From Methylobacterium sp. Leaf104 (GTDB taxonomy: Bacteria; Pseudomonadota; Alphaproteobacteria; Rhizobiales; Beijerinckiaceae): DNA of 64,000 nucleotides. Made by a program: the position numbers and the translations under genes. Positions 8,620 through 17,986 of this stretch are shown piece after piece; positions within the stretch are counted from its first letter, which is position 1, and the number at the start of each line of letters is the position of its first letter. The stretch lies in assembly GCF_001422885.1 (NCBI RefSeq), contig NZ_LMMZ01000003.1, positions 135,579 through 199,578 on the forward strand, read 5' to 3'. The notes under the pieces are model-generated. The model was not told the origin of the DNA. It ran no database searches and saw only the letters and a list, made by a program, of their open reading frames with translations.

Positions 8620-9575
8620 GCGGATCGTCCCATCACGGCATCGACCACCCGCAGAGCGTCCACGTGCGGGCGGACATCGTGGACGCGCACGATCTGCGCC
8701 CCCAGGGTGGCGGCGAGCACGTGGCTGCCGATCGAACCGAAGAGCCGGTCCACCGGCCTGGTCTCTGCGTCGTGCAGGCGTCCGAGGAGGGATTTCCGCG
8801 AGACGCCGACGAGGACCGGAAATCCGAGGGCCACGATCTCGGGCAGGCGCCGCAGGGCTTCGAGGTGCTGCGCCCAGCTCTTGCCGAAGCCGATGCCGGG
8901 ATCGAGCACGATGTCACCGTCGCGGAGTCCGGCGGCGCGGGCGATGGCGAGCGAGCGTTCGAAGAAGCGCAGCATGTCGGCGACGATGTCGAGGGCCGGA
9001 TCGATGGCCTCGCGGTTGTGCATGATCATCACCGGCGCGCCGTGGTCGGCGGCGACCCGGGCGATGTCGGGCTCACGCTGAAGGCCCCAGACGTCGTTGA
9101 CGATGCGGGCTCCGGCCTCCAGCGCCACCCGCGCGGTCGAGGCCTTGTAGGTGTCCACCGAGATCGGGACGGGCAGGCGTGGAGCGAGATCGCGGATCAC
9201 CGGCAGGATGCGGGCCTGCTCCTCCTCCGCCGAGACCGGCACGTGGCCGGGGCGGGTGGATTCGCCGCCGATGTCGACCAGTGCCGCGCCCTCCGCCACC
9301 AGGGCCTCGGCCTGGGTGCGGGCGGCCTCGAGGCCGGCGAAACGGCCGCCATCGGAGAAGGAATCGGGGGTGACGTTGAGAATGCCCATCACGAGGACGC
9401 GCCGCCCGAGATCGGGCAGGAGCGTCGTGAGGGGGGCCGGCAAGTCTGGGGGCACGGGATGCTCGGGTTCGAAGGCGGGCGCGTCCGGGGCGCGTCCTCG
9501 GACGGGATGCCGCTGTCTTGAACCCAATGCCGGATCGGAGCAACGCCCTGCCGGCGCCGGACGGCGCCTGGTCAT
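8616..9575 (-). CDS. folP: Dihydropteroate synthase
   Basis: Joins 6-hydroxymethyldihydropterin pyrophosphate with p-aminobenzoate. Motifs in order: MGILNVTPDSFSDGG, VDIGGESTRPG, then VNDVWGLQ, DPGIGFGKSWAQH and VGVSRKSLLG. From the first ATG the protein is 319 residues, with about 60 residues before the first motif. That is longer than usual, so the real start may be an internal GTG about 25 codons upstream of that motif. H4MPT synthesis uses beta-RFAP rather than p-aminobenzoate, so this enzyme probably serves folate. Compare the DHPS-like protein at 34150-35757. Confidence 0.93.
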   Translation of the reverse strand: MTRRRPAPAGRCSDPALGSRQRHPVRGRAPDAPAFEPEHPVPPDLPAPLTTLLPDLGRRVLVMGILNVTPDSFSDGGRFAGLEAARTQAEALVAEGAALVDIGGESTRPGHVPVSAEEEQARILPVIRDLAPRLPVPISVDTYKASTARVALEAGARIVNDVWGLQREPDIARVAADHGAPVMIMHNREAIDPALDIVADMLRFFERSLAIARAAGLRDGDIVLDPGIGFGKSWAQHLEALRRLPEIVALGFPVLVGVSRKSLLGRLHDAETRPVDRLFGSIGSHVLAATLGAQIVRVHDVRPHVDALRVVDAVMGRSA

Positions 9576-9620
9576 GCGCCGCCGCTCCGGGCAGCGACGC
9601 TACGGGGTCCGAAACCCCGG

Positions 9621-10001
9621 TCAGGTGCCGCCGCGATAGCAGCGGATCTCGGCCTCGGCCTGGGCCCGGCGGAGTTCGGCCACCTGGTCGTCGAAGACCT
9701 TGGTCGACTTGAACGCGGTGGTGCGCTGGCCGATGCCCTGGCGCAGCGACAGCACGGTGCTGGCCTGGACGTACTTGTCGTAGGGCAGCACAGCGGCGAG
9801 GGCGTCGAGGGAGCAGGAGCAGCGCGAGAGCGATTCGCGCGACTGGCCGTTGGCGGCCATGCAGCCGAAGATGTAGTCGGCCCGCGCCTCGGTCGGATAG
9901 TCGTTCTCGGGCTCGGCCGCGGCCGCCGCGCTCGCCACGAGGGCCGCGGCGCAGGCGACGGCGACGAGGTGCGGGAGCCGCTCAACCAGCGTTCGGATCA
10001 T
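9621..10001 (-). CDS. Uncharacterised cysteine-containing exported protein of the PQQ operon
   Basis: A 126-residue protein with a signal peptide (HLVAVACAAALVASAAAAA). The mature part is small and helical-looking, with four cysteines (GCMAANG, RCSCSLD, IRCYRG) that could form two disulfides in the periplasm. It overlaps the preceding exported-protein gene by 20 bases and is the last gene of the pqq operon. A short GC hairpin (9604-9620) follows its stop on the minus strand without a clear U-tract. I do not recognise a function. Confidence 0.75.
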   Translation of the reverse strand: MIRTLVERLPHLVAVACAAALVASAAAAAEPENDYPTEARADYIFGCMAANGQSRESLSRCSCSLDALAAVLPYDKYVQASTVLSLRQGIGQRTTAFKSTKVFDDQVAELRRAQAEAEIRCYRGGT

Positions 10002-10707
10002 AGGTCAGGTTCTCCTGCAGGAGTTCGCCACCTTCGGCGTTCTTCGAGCTCGCCTCGATCGAAACGAGTTCACCGGGCACGGCCTCGGACGTGACGAAGG
10101 TGTATTTCAGGTTCTCGAAGCCGCGCATGCGCTCCTTCATCTTGTCGTCGAGGAAGGGCTGCGTCTCGATGCGCCAGCCGTCGACCTTGCGTCCCTTGAA
10201 GTCGACCTGCGTCGGCGTCACGGTGGCGTTGTCGCGCAGGCCCTTGCGAATGGCGTTCTTGATATAGCGCGGGTTGGCCATCAGCACGCGGGCGAGGTCG
10301 ATGAGGTGATGCTCGAGGAAGAGCATCATCACCGGGTTCCCGGGCATGTCCTCGAACGGGCCGGCCGGGAAGCGGTTGGCGCCGGAGAACATCTCCACAC
10401 GGATGTTGCGGTTGTCCGCCGCGTTGCCGGGCTCGACCCCGAGCTTGATCGTATCGTTCAGCGGCGGCCCGAACGGGCCCTTCGAAATGCCGCTGCGGCG
10501 CAGGTAATCGTAGGTGAGCTTCGTCCCGGGCGGAACGTTCTTCATCTGCGGCTGCTCGAAGAGCAGGTCCGAGGCGTTCGGGGGCGTCGCGGTATTGGCC
10601 TTGGTGACGGCGGGTGCCTCGGATGCCTGGGGTGCGGCGGGCACGGTCTGGGCGAGCGCAGGCGCGCCCGCGAGCATCAAGAACGCGGCAAGTGTGACGG
10701 GCTTCAA
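9982..10707 (-). CDS. Uncharacterised exported protein downstream of pqqE, TTG start
   Basis: A 241-residue exported protein (signal [19 protein letters not shown]). The mature part has an extended, beta-rich look, with a central [13 protein letters not shown] segment and [13 protein letters not shown]. This vaguely suggests a lipoprotein-localisation (LolA-like) or DUF1571-like fold, but I cannot confirm that. The start codon is TTG at 10707, which overlaps the pqqE stop codon (TTGA), so it should be translationally coupled to pqqE. No function assigned. A role in PQQ export or periplasmic handling is a guess from context. Confidence 0.72.
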   Translation of the reverse strand: MKPVTLAAFLMLAGAPALAQTVPAAPQASEAPAVTKANTATPPNASDLLFEQPQMKNVPPGTKLTYDYLRRSGISKGPFGPPLNDTIKLGVEPGNAADNRNIRVEMFSGANRFPAGPFEDMPGNPVMMLFLEHHLIDLARVLMANPRYIKNAIRKGLRDNATVTPTQVDFKGRKVDGWRIETQPFLDDKMKERMRGFENLKYTFVTSEAVPGELVSIEASSKNAEGGELLQENLTYDPNAG

Positions 10708-11861
10708 AGCGGCGCTTCCTCATTCAGCGGCGTACGCACATTCGGCTGCACGTTACTGCCGATGGTCCGGTAGACGTAGTCGGGCGGCGTCTCGGCCGCC
10801 TCCTCGGTGGCGAGATCGCGCACCTTGGCGTGGAGGGGCGACAGGGAGCAGGCCGGGTCGGTGGCCGCGGCATCCCCGGCGAGCGCCAGGGCCTGGCAGC
10901 GGCAGCCGCCCCAATCCTTCTCCCGCCGGTCGCAGGAGCGGCAGGGCTCCTTCATCCAGTCCGTGCCGCGATAGGCCGTGAAGGCCGGAGAGTTCGCCCA
11001 GATGTCGCCGAGCGAATGGTCGGACACGTACCAGAATTCGAGGTCCGGGATCGTCTCGGCCGCGTGACAGGGCAGCACCTTGCCCTGGGGCGTGACGTTC
11101 ATGAGCTTGCGGCCCCAGCCGCCGGCGCAGGCTTTCGGGTACTTCGCGTAGTAGTCGGGCACCACGAGATCGATCACGAGCTGGCCCTTCAGGCGCTCGC
11201 GCGCGGCCTCGACGATGCGAATCGACCGGTCGACCTCGGCCTTGTTCGGCATCAGAGCGGCGCGGTTCACGTAGGCCCAGCCGTAATACTGGGTGTGGGC
11301 GACCTCCAGGCGCTTGGCGCCGAGCTTCACCGCGAGGTCGATGAACCCCTCGACCTCGTGGATGTTGCCCCGGTGGATCACCGAGTTCAGCGTCAGCGGC
11401 AGGCCGAGCTGGGTCACCCGCTCGGCGAAGGCGAATTTCTGCGGCTGGGCGTTCTTGAGGCCGCCGATCTTCTCGGCATTGGCCGCGTCGACGCCCTGCA
11501 CCGAGAGCTGCACGTGGTCGAGGCCGGCATCGTAGAGCGCGTCGAGCTTCTGCAGGGCGCCCCCGACACCGGAGGTGATGAGGTTGGAATACAAGCCCAG
11601 TTTCGCGCAGGTCGCGGTGATCTCGACGATGTCGTTGCGTGCCGTCGGCTCGCCGCCCGAGAGGTGGACGTGCAGCACGCCCAGGGCCGCCGCCTCCGTC
11701 AGCACCCGCTGCCACGTCGCGGTGTCGAGCTCGCCGGAGCGCCGGTCGAGTTCGAGCGGGTTCGAGCAGTAGGGACAGCGCAGGGGACAGCGATGGGTGA
11801 GCTCCGCGAGGAGCCCGACCGGGGCCGGCAGGGCGGGGGCGTTCGGCGTGATCGCGTTCAT
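10704..11861 (-). CDS. pqqE: PqqA peptide cyclase (radical SAM)
   Basis: A 385-residue radical SAM/SPASM enzyme that forms the carbon-carbon bond between the glutamate and tyrosine of PqqA with PqqD. The SAM-cluster cysteines are C25, C29 and C32 in [11 protein letters not shown]. The C-terminal SPASM cysteines lie in [19 protein letters not shown] and DPACSL. The start at 11861 overlaps the pqqC/D stop as ATGA. The frame is open upstream, but that part is antisense-like sequence of pqqC/D. Confidence 0.97.
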   Translation of the reverse strand: MNAITPNAPALPAPVGLLAELTHRCPLRCPYCSNPLELDRRSGELDTATWQRVLTEAAALGVLHVHLSGGEPTARNDIVEITATCAKLGLYSNLITSGVGGALQKLDALYDAGLDHVQLSVQGVDAANAEKIGGLKNAQPQKFAFAERVTQLGLPLTLNSVIHRGNIHEVEGFIDLAVKLGAKRLEVAHTQYYGWAYVNRAALMPNKAEVDRSIRIVEAARERLKGQLVIDLVVPDYYAKYPKACAGGWGRKLMNVTPQGKVLPCHAAETIPDLEFWYVSDHSLGDIWANSPAFTAYRGTDWMKEPCRSCDRREKDWGGCRCQALALAGDAAATDPACSLSPLHAKVRDLATEEAAETPPDYVYRTIGSNVQPNVRTPLNEEAPL

Positions 11862-12940
11862 CGCTCCAGGACCCGTTTCGTGGCCAGATCGTTCAGCATC
11901 ACGAGGATGTCGGCCTCGATCACGGTCACGTCCGCCGTGAATTTCTCGGCCAGCACCCCGGCGATGTCGCGCACGGTGCGTCGGCCGTCGACCAGTTCCA
12001 GGACCATGACCGCGTTGGCGTCGAGGTCGAAGGTGCGCTCGGGCGCCAGGAGGACGTGCTGGTCGCGCACGGCGTCGTGGCGCAGGCGCACGCCGCGGGG
12101 CAGGCGCGGCACGTCCTGCGCCGTGAGGGTGCCGGTGCCGGCGGCCTGGGACGCCACCGGCTCGGGCACCAGCCCGGTGCCGGGCGTCCAGGCATCCGGC
12201 GGGATCAGGCCGGGGGCGACGTAGGCGAAGTACAGGGCGTCGAGCTGCGTCCAGAGCACGTTGCACTTGAACGTCAGCGCCTCCATCGCCTGGCGCTGCA
12301 GCGCCGGCGTGGTGGCGTGCTCCTTGACGTAGGCGATGGCGAAATCGGCGTCGCGCGGGGCCTGGGTCAGGCGCTTGTCGAAGTAGGCGAGCGTGTCCTT
12401 GGTGATGAAGTCGTAGTTCTTCAGCATCCCGGCCACCCGCTCCGAGATGATGGTCGGCGAGAACATCTCGGTCAGCGAGGAGGCGATCGCCTCGAGGAGC
12501 GAGCGCTCCTTCACGAAATGCACGTAGGCATCGACCGAGAACCGGGTCGCCGACAGGATGCCGTGCGTCGATTCCACGTAGTCGCGGGCAAAGCCCACGC
12601 CCTCGGCGAGCTTGAGCCAGCGCTCGATGCCGCCGTCGCCGGGCGCGTCGCCGTCATGGTCGACGATGCGCTGGCGCCAGACCCGGCGCAGCGACGCGTC
12701 GGTCATGCGCGCGAGCACGGCGGCGTCCTTCACCGGGATCATCGCCTGGTAGTAGTAGCGGTTCAGCGCCCAGGCCCGGACCTGATCCTTGTTCAGCTTG
12801 CCGTCGTGCAGCAGGCGGTGGAACGGATGCAGGTTGTGATAGCGGCGCGCCCCGATGTCGCGCAGGGCCGCCTCCAGCTCCTCGGGCGAGAGCAGGCGCT
12901 GGGCCTCGTCGGTCTGCGGCGTGGGGAAGGGCGCGGTCAT
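11858..12940 (-). CDS. pqqCD: PqqC-PqqD fusion (PQQ synthase fused to peptide chaperone)
   Basis: A 360-residue fusion. Residues 1 to about 250 are PqqC, the cofactorless oxidase that completes PQQ. They contain [27 protein letters not shown] and [20 protein letters not shown]. After a proline/alanine linker, residues from about 270 to the end are PqqD, the chaperone that presents PqqA to PqqE ([28 protein letters not shown]). The same fusion is known in M. extorquens. A 143-base gap separates it from pqqB upstream and could hold an internal promoter. Confidence 0.96.
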   Translation of the reverse strand: MTAPFPTPQTDEAQRLLSPEELEAALRDIGARRYHNLHPFHRLLHDGKLNKDQVRAWALNRYYYQAMIPVKDAAVLARMTDASLRRVWRQRIVDHDGDAPGDGGIERWLKLAEGVGFARDYVESTHGILSATRFSVDAYVHFVKERSLLEAIASSLTEMFSPTIISERVAGMLKNYDFITKDTLAYFDKRLTQAPRDADFAIAYVKEHATTPALQRQAMEALTFKCNVLWTQLDALYFAYVAPGLIPPDAWTPGTGLVPEPVASQAAGTGTLTAQDVPRLPRGVRLRHDAVRDQHVLLAPERTFDLDANAVMVLELVDGRRTVRDIAGVLAEKFTADVTVIEADILVMLNDLATKRVLER

Positions 12941-13083
12941 GGCGTGGCTCGCGGATCAGCGTGGAGCGGTTTTAGGAACTTTTCTTATCAATCGCGCCGC
13001 ACCCCGTGAAGGCCGCGGGCGCGCAGACGCAATTCAATCGGACACAATGTATGCCGTCGGCACTAAACTGCCAGATGGACGCC

Positions 13084-13986
13084 TCACGAAAGGGTCAGCG
13101 TCAAACCGTCATGGGCCACGGTCCAACCCGCCGCCTCGACCTGGCGGCGCTCGCCGGATCCTTCGACCAGCACCGGGTTGGTGTTGTTGATGTGGACGAA
13201 GACCCGTCGGCCGATCGCCACGTCGGACAGGGCCGCGATGGAGCCGCCCTCGCCGGTCATCGGCACGTGGCCCATGCGCCAGCCGGTCTTGGTGCCGACG
13301 CCGGCGCGGATCATGTCGTCGTCGAGGAGCACGGTCCCGTCGAACAGCAGGGCGTCGACCCCGCCGATGCGGGCCTTCAGATCCGCGGTGACCCGGGCGC
13401 AGCCGGGGATGTAGGCGAGGCGCCGGCCACCGGCCTCGATCATCGCGCCGACCGTCGTCTCGGTCTCGGCGCCGATCTCCAGGGTCTCGTCCTCGAGCCA
13501 CAGGGGCACCTTGCCGGGCACCGCGAACAGGGTGACGTGCAGGCCCGGCACCGGCTCGAAGCGCCGGTCGAGGGCGATCGGCTCGCGGGCGACGACGCCG
13601 GCGGCCATCACGTCGAACACCCGGTTGGCGCCGACCGATTCGAGGATTCCGCTGGTTCCGTAGAGGGTGAAGGGCTGGCCCTCCCGGAGGGTCAGCAGGC
13701 CGGCGACGTGGTCGACGTCGCCGTTGGTCAGCAGCACGGCATGGATCGGCGAGTGCCGAAGCCCGTCGCGCGGATGCATCGCCGGGTTGTCGAACAGCTG
13801 CTGGCGGATATCGGGGGAGGCGTTCACCAGGAGCCAGCGCTCTCCATCGGGAGAGACGGCGATGCTCGACTGGGTCCGCGGCCTGACGCGGGTCTCGTCC
13901 TCGCGGGCGAGGGCGCAGATCGGGCAGCGGCAATTCCACTGGGGAAGGCCGCCGCCCGCGGCCGAACCGAGGATCAGGACATGCAT
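13084..13986 (-). CDS. pqqB: PQQ biosynthesis protein PqqB (metallo-beta-lactamase fold)
   Basis: A 300-residue hydrolase-fold protein of the PqqB family, proposed to hydroxylate the crosslinked tyrosine intermediate. It shows the family start (HVLILGSAAGGGLPQWNC), a CPIC zinc site, the metal-site segment TNGDVDHVAGLL and VHINNTNP near the end. The start lies 58 bases after the pqqA stop, just past the pqqA hairpin. Confidence 0.96.
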   Translation of the reverse strand: MHVLILGSAAGGGLPQWNCRCPICALAREDETRVRPRTQSSIAVSPDGERWLLVNASPDIRQQLFDNPAMHPRDGLRHSPIHAVLLTNGDVDHVAGLLTLREGQPFTLYGTSGILESVGANRVFDVMAAGVVAREPIALDRRFEPVPGLHVTLFAVPGKVPLWLEDETLEIGAETETTVGAMIEAGGRRLAYIPGCARVTADLKARIGGVDALLFDGTVLLDDDMIRAGVGTKTGWRMGHVPMTGEGGSIAALSDVAIGRRVFVHINNTNPVLVEGSGERRQVEAAGWTVAHDGLTLTLS

Positions 13987-14025
13987 GGTGGAACCGACGC
14001 TGCCTTGAGATCCTCGGGTTCGACG

Positions 14026-14050
14026 AAAACTGAGTTGCGAGGGCTCAGTT
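14026..14050 (-). terminator. Attenuator-like hairpin at the pqqA stop codon
   Basis: On the minus strand, AACTGAG (14050 to 14044, containing the stop codon TGA) pairs with CTCAGTT (14034 to 14028) around a nine-base loop and runs into a short run of four T residues. This simple terminator would release a short pqqA-only transcript and let a minority read on into pqqB. An excess of pqqA transcript has been described in M. extorquens, to my recollection. Confidence 0.65.
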
Positions 14051-14134
14051 AAAGGTGTCGATCTCAGCCGACTCGTAGCTGGTGACTTCCATGCCGACGC
14101 AGATCTCGGAAACGATGGGGGCAGCCCAGGTCAT
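14045..14134 (-). CDS. pqqA: PQQ precursor peptide PqqA
   Basis: A 29-residue peptide, MTWAAPIVSEICVGMEVTSY onward, too short for ordinary gene calling. It contains the conserved Glu16 and Tyr20 (E-V-T-S-Y) that are joined and excised to become PQQ. An AGGAG ribosome site stands eight bases before the ATG. It is the first gene of the pqqA-B-C/D-E operon. Confidence 0.97.
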   Translation of the reverse strand: MTWAAPIVSEICVGMEVTSYESAEIDTFN

Positions 14135-14334
14135 GGTGTTTCTCCTGAAAGTTTCTTCTGAACGTCAGCAGCATCCCGATCGCCTCTAAGAAGATCGTAA
14201 GACACTGACGGCGCAGTGATTTCTGTCGCCGAGTTGATATCGACAATTTGGCTCGGCAGTTCAAGCGCTAAATTGCCGGTTTCTCCCAGCCACCCCCGCG
14301 AATCCGCTGCCGCCGTTAACGCGCGGTGCCGGAA

Positions 14335-15039
14335 TCAGTGGCGGAAATCCTGTCCCTTGAGATCGAGCATGAAGCCCTTGCCCCGTACCGTGACGAGGAC
14401 CGGGCCGCCGAGCCGCACGAAGTCGGAGAGCTTGGTCCGCAGGTAACCCACGTAGACATCAACGACATTCAGGGAGAGGCCGCCCTGGCCGGCCCAGAGC
14501 TTGTCGAAGATGTCGCCCCGGGAAACGGGGTGGTTGGCGTTGTCCATCAGGAGCGCGAGCAGCTCCGCCTCACGGGGGGTGAGGCGCGCCGTCGCATCGG
14601 CGAATCCCACCTGCCGGACGGTCAGGTCGAGCATGAGCTTGCCGGCGGTGACGATGCTGCGCGGCTCCTCCGAGGCCTTGCGGCGCAGGAGGTGGGTCTG
14701 GAGACGGGCCAGCAGCTCGTCGAAGACGAAGGGCTTCACGATGTAGTCATCGGCCCCCAGCGCCAGTCCCTCGGCGCGGTCGCGCACCTCGTCCCGGGCC
14801 GAGAGGAAAAGAATCGGTCCCGGATAGCCGCCCTCGCGCAGGGAGCGGCAGACGTCGTGGCCCGAGCCGTCCGGGAGGGTGATGTCGAGCACCACCGCCT
14901 CGGGCGCCTCGGCGCGGGCGACCGCGAGGGCGTCGTCGACCCGGCCGGCGACGCCGACGATGAAGCCCTCCGCCTCCAGGCCGCGGGCGAGCATGGCGCG
15001 GATGTCGCTGTCATCCTCGACGATCAGTACGCGCGTCAT
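14335..15039 (-). CDS. mxbM: Response regulator, OmpR/PhoB type (MxbM)
   Basis: A 234-residue two-component regulator. The receiver domain (1-115) has the acidic pair in VEDDSD, the phosphoacceptor aspartate in VVLDITLPDG and the conserved lysine in DDYIVKPF. The C-terminal winged helix (about 130-230) has LTPREAELLALLM and VDVYVGYLRTKL. It is overlapped by its kinase gene and lies 200 bases upstream of pqqA. By this position and by family I equate it with MxbM, which in M. extorquens AM1 is needed for methanol dehydrogenase gene expression. The name rests on recalled synteny, not an alignment. Confidence 0.83.
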   Translation of the reverse strand: MTRVLIVEDDSDIRAMLARGLEAEGFIVGVAGRVDDALAVARAEAPEAVVLDITLPDGSGHDVCRSLREGGYPGPILFLSARDEVRDRAEGLALGADDYIVKPFVFDELLARLQTHLLRRKASEEPRSIVTAGKLMLDLTVRQVGFADATARLTPREAELLALLMDNANHPVSRGDIFDKLWAGQGGLSLNVVDVYVGYLRTKLSDFVRLGGPVLVTVRGKGFMLDLKGQDFRH

Positions 15040-16658
15040 GCCACGGTCTCCTGGGTGCCCGTCGGGGACGACGAAGGGGGAAGTTCGGCGCCGCCGGCCG
15101 ACAGCGCGGGCAGGTCCAGGCAGACCTGCGCACCGCGCCCGCCCGGCCCCGCCCCGAGGCGGATGGTGCCATCATGCCGCTCGACGACCCAGCGCGCCAG
15201 GGCCAGTCCGATGCCGAAGCCGGCCTCTCCCGTGGGACTGTCGCGGCGGAAGCGCTCGAACAGGCCGTCGCCGAGGTCGGGAAAGCCCGGCCCGTCATCG
15301 GTGATGGTCACCACCGCGTGCCCGCCCTCCGCCCGCGCCAGGGTGACCACCACTCGGGTGAGCCCGGTGGCGTGGCGCAGGGCGTTGTCGATCAGGCTCT
15401 CCACCACCTGACGCAGCCATTCCCGGTCGGCGAGCAGCGTCGGGTCGGCCTCGGACGGATCGAGGCTCAGCGCCACGCGGCGGCGGGCGGCCTCGGAGGC
15501 CATGCCGTCGACCGCGTCGGCCAGGATCTCGCGCGCGCCCACCGGGCGGCGGTCGAGCTCGATCTGCCCCGATTCGGAGCGGGCGACGCGCAGCAGGTCC
15601 TCGACCCGGCGCTTCAGGCGGAGCGCCCGCTTGCGGATGGTGGCGAAGACGGGCGTGACGTCGAGCTGGCGCCCGGCCGAGCGGGCCGCGATGTCGCACT
15701 CGCCGAGGATGACCGTGAGGGGCGTCCGCAGCTCGTGGCTGACATCGGCGAAGAAGCGCCGGCGCGAGCGGTCCACCGCCTCCAGCCGAGCATTGGCGGC
15801 GCGCAGATCCAGGGTGCGGACCGCCACGGTGTCCTCCAGAGCGGCGCGGTCGGCGGCGAGGCGGCCCTCGCGCCGGGCGAGGCGGGCGGCCATGCGGTTG
15901 AAGTTCGCGACCAGCAGGCCGAGCTCGTCCCGGGTCGCCACGGAGAGGCGGGTGTCGAGCTCGCCGCGGCCGACGGCGCTGGCGGCACGGCGCACCGCCT
16001 CGATCCGGGCCAGCACGGGACGGGTCACCGCCCGGTAGAGCAGGAGCACGATGGCGAGCGCCCCCGCCACGGCGGCGAGCGAGGCGACCCGCAGGGTGCT
16101 GGAGAGCGCGCGCGCCGCGTCCGAGCCGGCGATCATCGAGCGCCGCTCCACCTCGATCAGGAAGGAGAGGGGCTGCCCGGTCATGGCGCCGAAGCCGTTC
16201 AGGGCGCCCCGGATCGCCGCCTTGCGCGACTCGTCCTCGGACTGGCGCAGCACCTGGGTCACCTGCCGGTCGAGGATCGCGCGCGCCGCGCGCAGCTGCG
16301 CCAGGGGCCGCGTGCGGGCGGCGTACTGGGTGCGGTCGAGGGGATCGTCGCTGGACGCGATGGAGCGCCCGAGGGCCTCGTCCACCGCCACCAGGGCCCG
16401 GTCGACGTTGGTGCGCGCCACCGCCAGGCCCTCCGGCTGCGCGTCGGGGTTGCTCACCGCCTCCAGGGCGGCGAGGCCGTACTGGGTCATGCGCCCCGAC
16501 AGCTCGACGAGGAGTTCCAGGCGTCCCTGCGCCGCGAGCGTCCGGTCGATGGTGCGCTCGGCCGCGCTGATCGAGGCGAGCACCCCGAGGGCGGCCAGGA
16601 CGACGAGGAGCGCGGTGGCGCCGAGGAGCAGCGCGAACCGGACCTTCAGCGAGCGCAT
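15036..16658 (-). CDS. mxbD: Sensor histidine kinase (MxbD)
   Basis: A 540-residue inner-membrane kinase. Transmembrane segments lie at about 8-30 (FALLLGATALLVVLAALGV) and 192-212, enclosing a periplasmic sensing region of about 160 residues. Then come a HAMP linker, a coiled helix and HisKA with the phosphoacceptor histidine in DVSHELRTPLTVI. HATPase_c follows (LIDNALRHATG, TDDGPGF, GIGLALARWVV). The stop overlaps the mxbM start. In AM1 MxbDM is tied to the lanthanide-controlled switch between MxaF and XoxF. What it senses is unknown. Confidence 0.83.
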   Translation of the reverse strand: MRSLKVRFALLLGATALLVVLAALGVLASISAAERTIDRTLAAQGRLELLVELSGRMTQYGLAALEAVSNPDAQPEGLAVARTNVDRALVAVDEALGRSIASSDDPLDRTQYAARTRPLAQLRAARAILDRQVTQVLRQSEDESRKAAIRGALNGFGAMTGQPLSFLIEVERRSMIAGSDAARALSSTLRVASLAAVAGALAIVLLLYRAVTRPVLARIEAVRRAASAVGRGELDTRLSVATRDELGLLVANFNRMAARLARREGRLAADRAALEDTVAVRTLDLRAANARLEAVDRSRRRFFADVSHELRTPLTVILGECDIAARSAGRQLDVTPVFATIRKRALRLKRRVEDLLRVARSESGQIELDRRPVGAREILADAVDGMASEAARRRVALSLDPSEADPTLLADREWLRQVVESLIDNALRHATGLTRVVVTLARAEGGHAVVTITDDGPGFPDLGDGLFERFRRDSPTGEAGFGIGLALARWVVERHDGTIRLGAGPGGRGAQVCLDLPALSAGGAELPPSSSPTGTQETVA

Positions 16659-16830
16659 GGTTCTGCCAGCCTATCCTGCGTTCGTCCCGACGCGTTCCGC
16701 GTCCTGCCGGATGCGCCGATCCGTTCCGTCCCCGGCAGGTTCTCCAGGCCGAGTTCTCTAGGCCGAGCTCCGCCGGTGAGGCAAGGCGACGGGGTTCGGA
16801 CGAAGCTCCCGACTACCTACCCGCGCGCCT

Positions 16831-17037
16831 TCACAGGTCGCGCGGCTGGCTGCCCCGGACGGCGCAGCGCCACTTGGTGACGTGCCATTCCGGGTGCTCC
16901 TCCTGCCACTTGGCGATGGCGCTCTGGGAGTTGCGCAGGCAGATGAAGGGACTGCGCGCCTCGTAGGAGAGGTCGATCTTGTCCTCGCGGCATTGCGAGG
17001 GCTGCGACAGGAGGCAGATCGAGAGCAGGATGAGCAT
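16831..17037 (-). CDS. Small exported or membrane-anchored protein, 68 residues
   Basis: The short protein begins with a hydrophobic segment (MLILLSICLLSQPSQC). It then has KIDLSYEARSPFICL and WQEEHPEWHVTKWRC. The spaced tryptophans and three cysteines resemble a family of short hypothetical proteins common in Rhizobiales, in my recollection. It stands alone, with about 170 bases to mxbD and 140 to fhcC. Function unknown. Confidence 0.65.
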   Translation of the reverse strand: MLILLSICLLSQPSQCREDKIDLSYEARSPFICLRNSQSAIAKWQEEHPEWHVTKWRCAVRGSQPRDL

Positions 17038-17178
17038 CGGTGACGCCGGGTTCGCGCGGGGGAGGCGCGGGAGGCCGGCACAATGGTGCCATCCCGCGGC
17101 CGACGAAGGTCGTCCGATCGGGAGGATTGTGCAAGTCCGCCGGCCAGATCGACCGGACTCGTGATGGCGGGGCGGCCC

Positions 17179-17976
17179 TCAGGCCGCCGCCACCCAGAGC
17201 TCGCCCTTGCCCAGGGTCGCGAGATCGCCCGAGTAGCGGGTCAGCGCCCCGGCCGCGAGATCGGCATGGGCGGGGCTCAGGGGCCGGAGCGAGCGCGCCA
17301 GCAGCCGCAGGAACACGAGGTCGTGCGTGCCGGTCTCCACGAAGCTCGGGGTCAGGGCCCCGACACCGCCGGCCAGGATGGTGCCGCGGCGCATGCCGAA
17401 GCCCGGATGGTCGCCGAGGCTCGTGGCCGCGATGGTGCCGGCGATCATCCGCGCGCCCGCATAGGCGCCGGCCCGGCCCACCAGGATCAGGCCGCGCCGC
17501 ATGCGGTCGCCGAGATGGTCGCCCGCCGAACCGTGGATCACCAGGGTGGCGCCGTCGAGCCCGGCCTTGGCGGCGTAGACCGCGCCGCCGGCATGGTCGC
17601 CGGCATCGCCCTCGATCGTGATCGTGCCGCCGGTGGCGCCCGAGCCCGCGAAGGGGCCGGCCGAACCCGTGACGGTGACGGAGCCAGACTGCATGCCCGC
17701 CCCGAGGCGCTGGCCGACATCACCGATCACCCGGATGCTTCCGCCGCCGAGCGAGGCCCCGACCCGGTCGAGGCGGGACGAGCCGCCCTCGATGACGAGG
17801 TCGTCCGAGCCGTCGAGGGCGAGCGTGAAGCAATCGCCCAGCGTCAGGCCGCGCCGGCTGGTGCCGACGGGGAGCCTGGCCGCCTCGGCCTCGCTGAGGC
17901 CGCTCAGGGACAGCGGGGTGACGTGCAGGAGGTCGAGCCGCTCCGGCGGCTCCTGGCGCAGGGTGAGGGTGCTCAT
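17179..17976 (-). CDS. fhcC: Formyltransferase/hydrolase complex subunit C
   Basis: A 265-residue subunit built of repeated glycine-rich turns of a right-handed beta helix (IRVIGDVGQRLGAGMQSG, ITIEGDAGDHAGGAVYA and similar, about every 19-20 residues). It is homologous to subunit C of formylmethanofuran dehydrogenase and to the C-terminal part of glutamate synthase. In methylotrophs the FhcABCD complex moves the formyl group from H4MPT to methylofuran and hydrolyses it to formate. Last gene of fhcBADC, ten bases after fhcD. Confidence 0.95.
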   Translation of the reverse strand: MSTLTLRQEPPERLDLLHVTPLSLSGLSEAEAARLPVGTSRRGLTLGDCFTLALDGSDDLVIEGGSSRLDRVGASLGGGSIRVIGDVGQRLGAGMQSGSVTVTGSAGPFAGSGATGGTITIEGDAGDHAGGAVYAAKAGLDGATLVIHGSAGDHLGDRMRRGLILVGRAGAYAGARMIAGTIAATSLGDHPGFGMRRGTILAGGVGALTPSFVETGTHDLVFLRLLARSLRPLSPAHADLAAGALTRYSGDLATLGKGELWVAAA

Positions 17977-17986
17977 GTGAGGGTGC

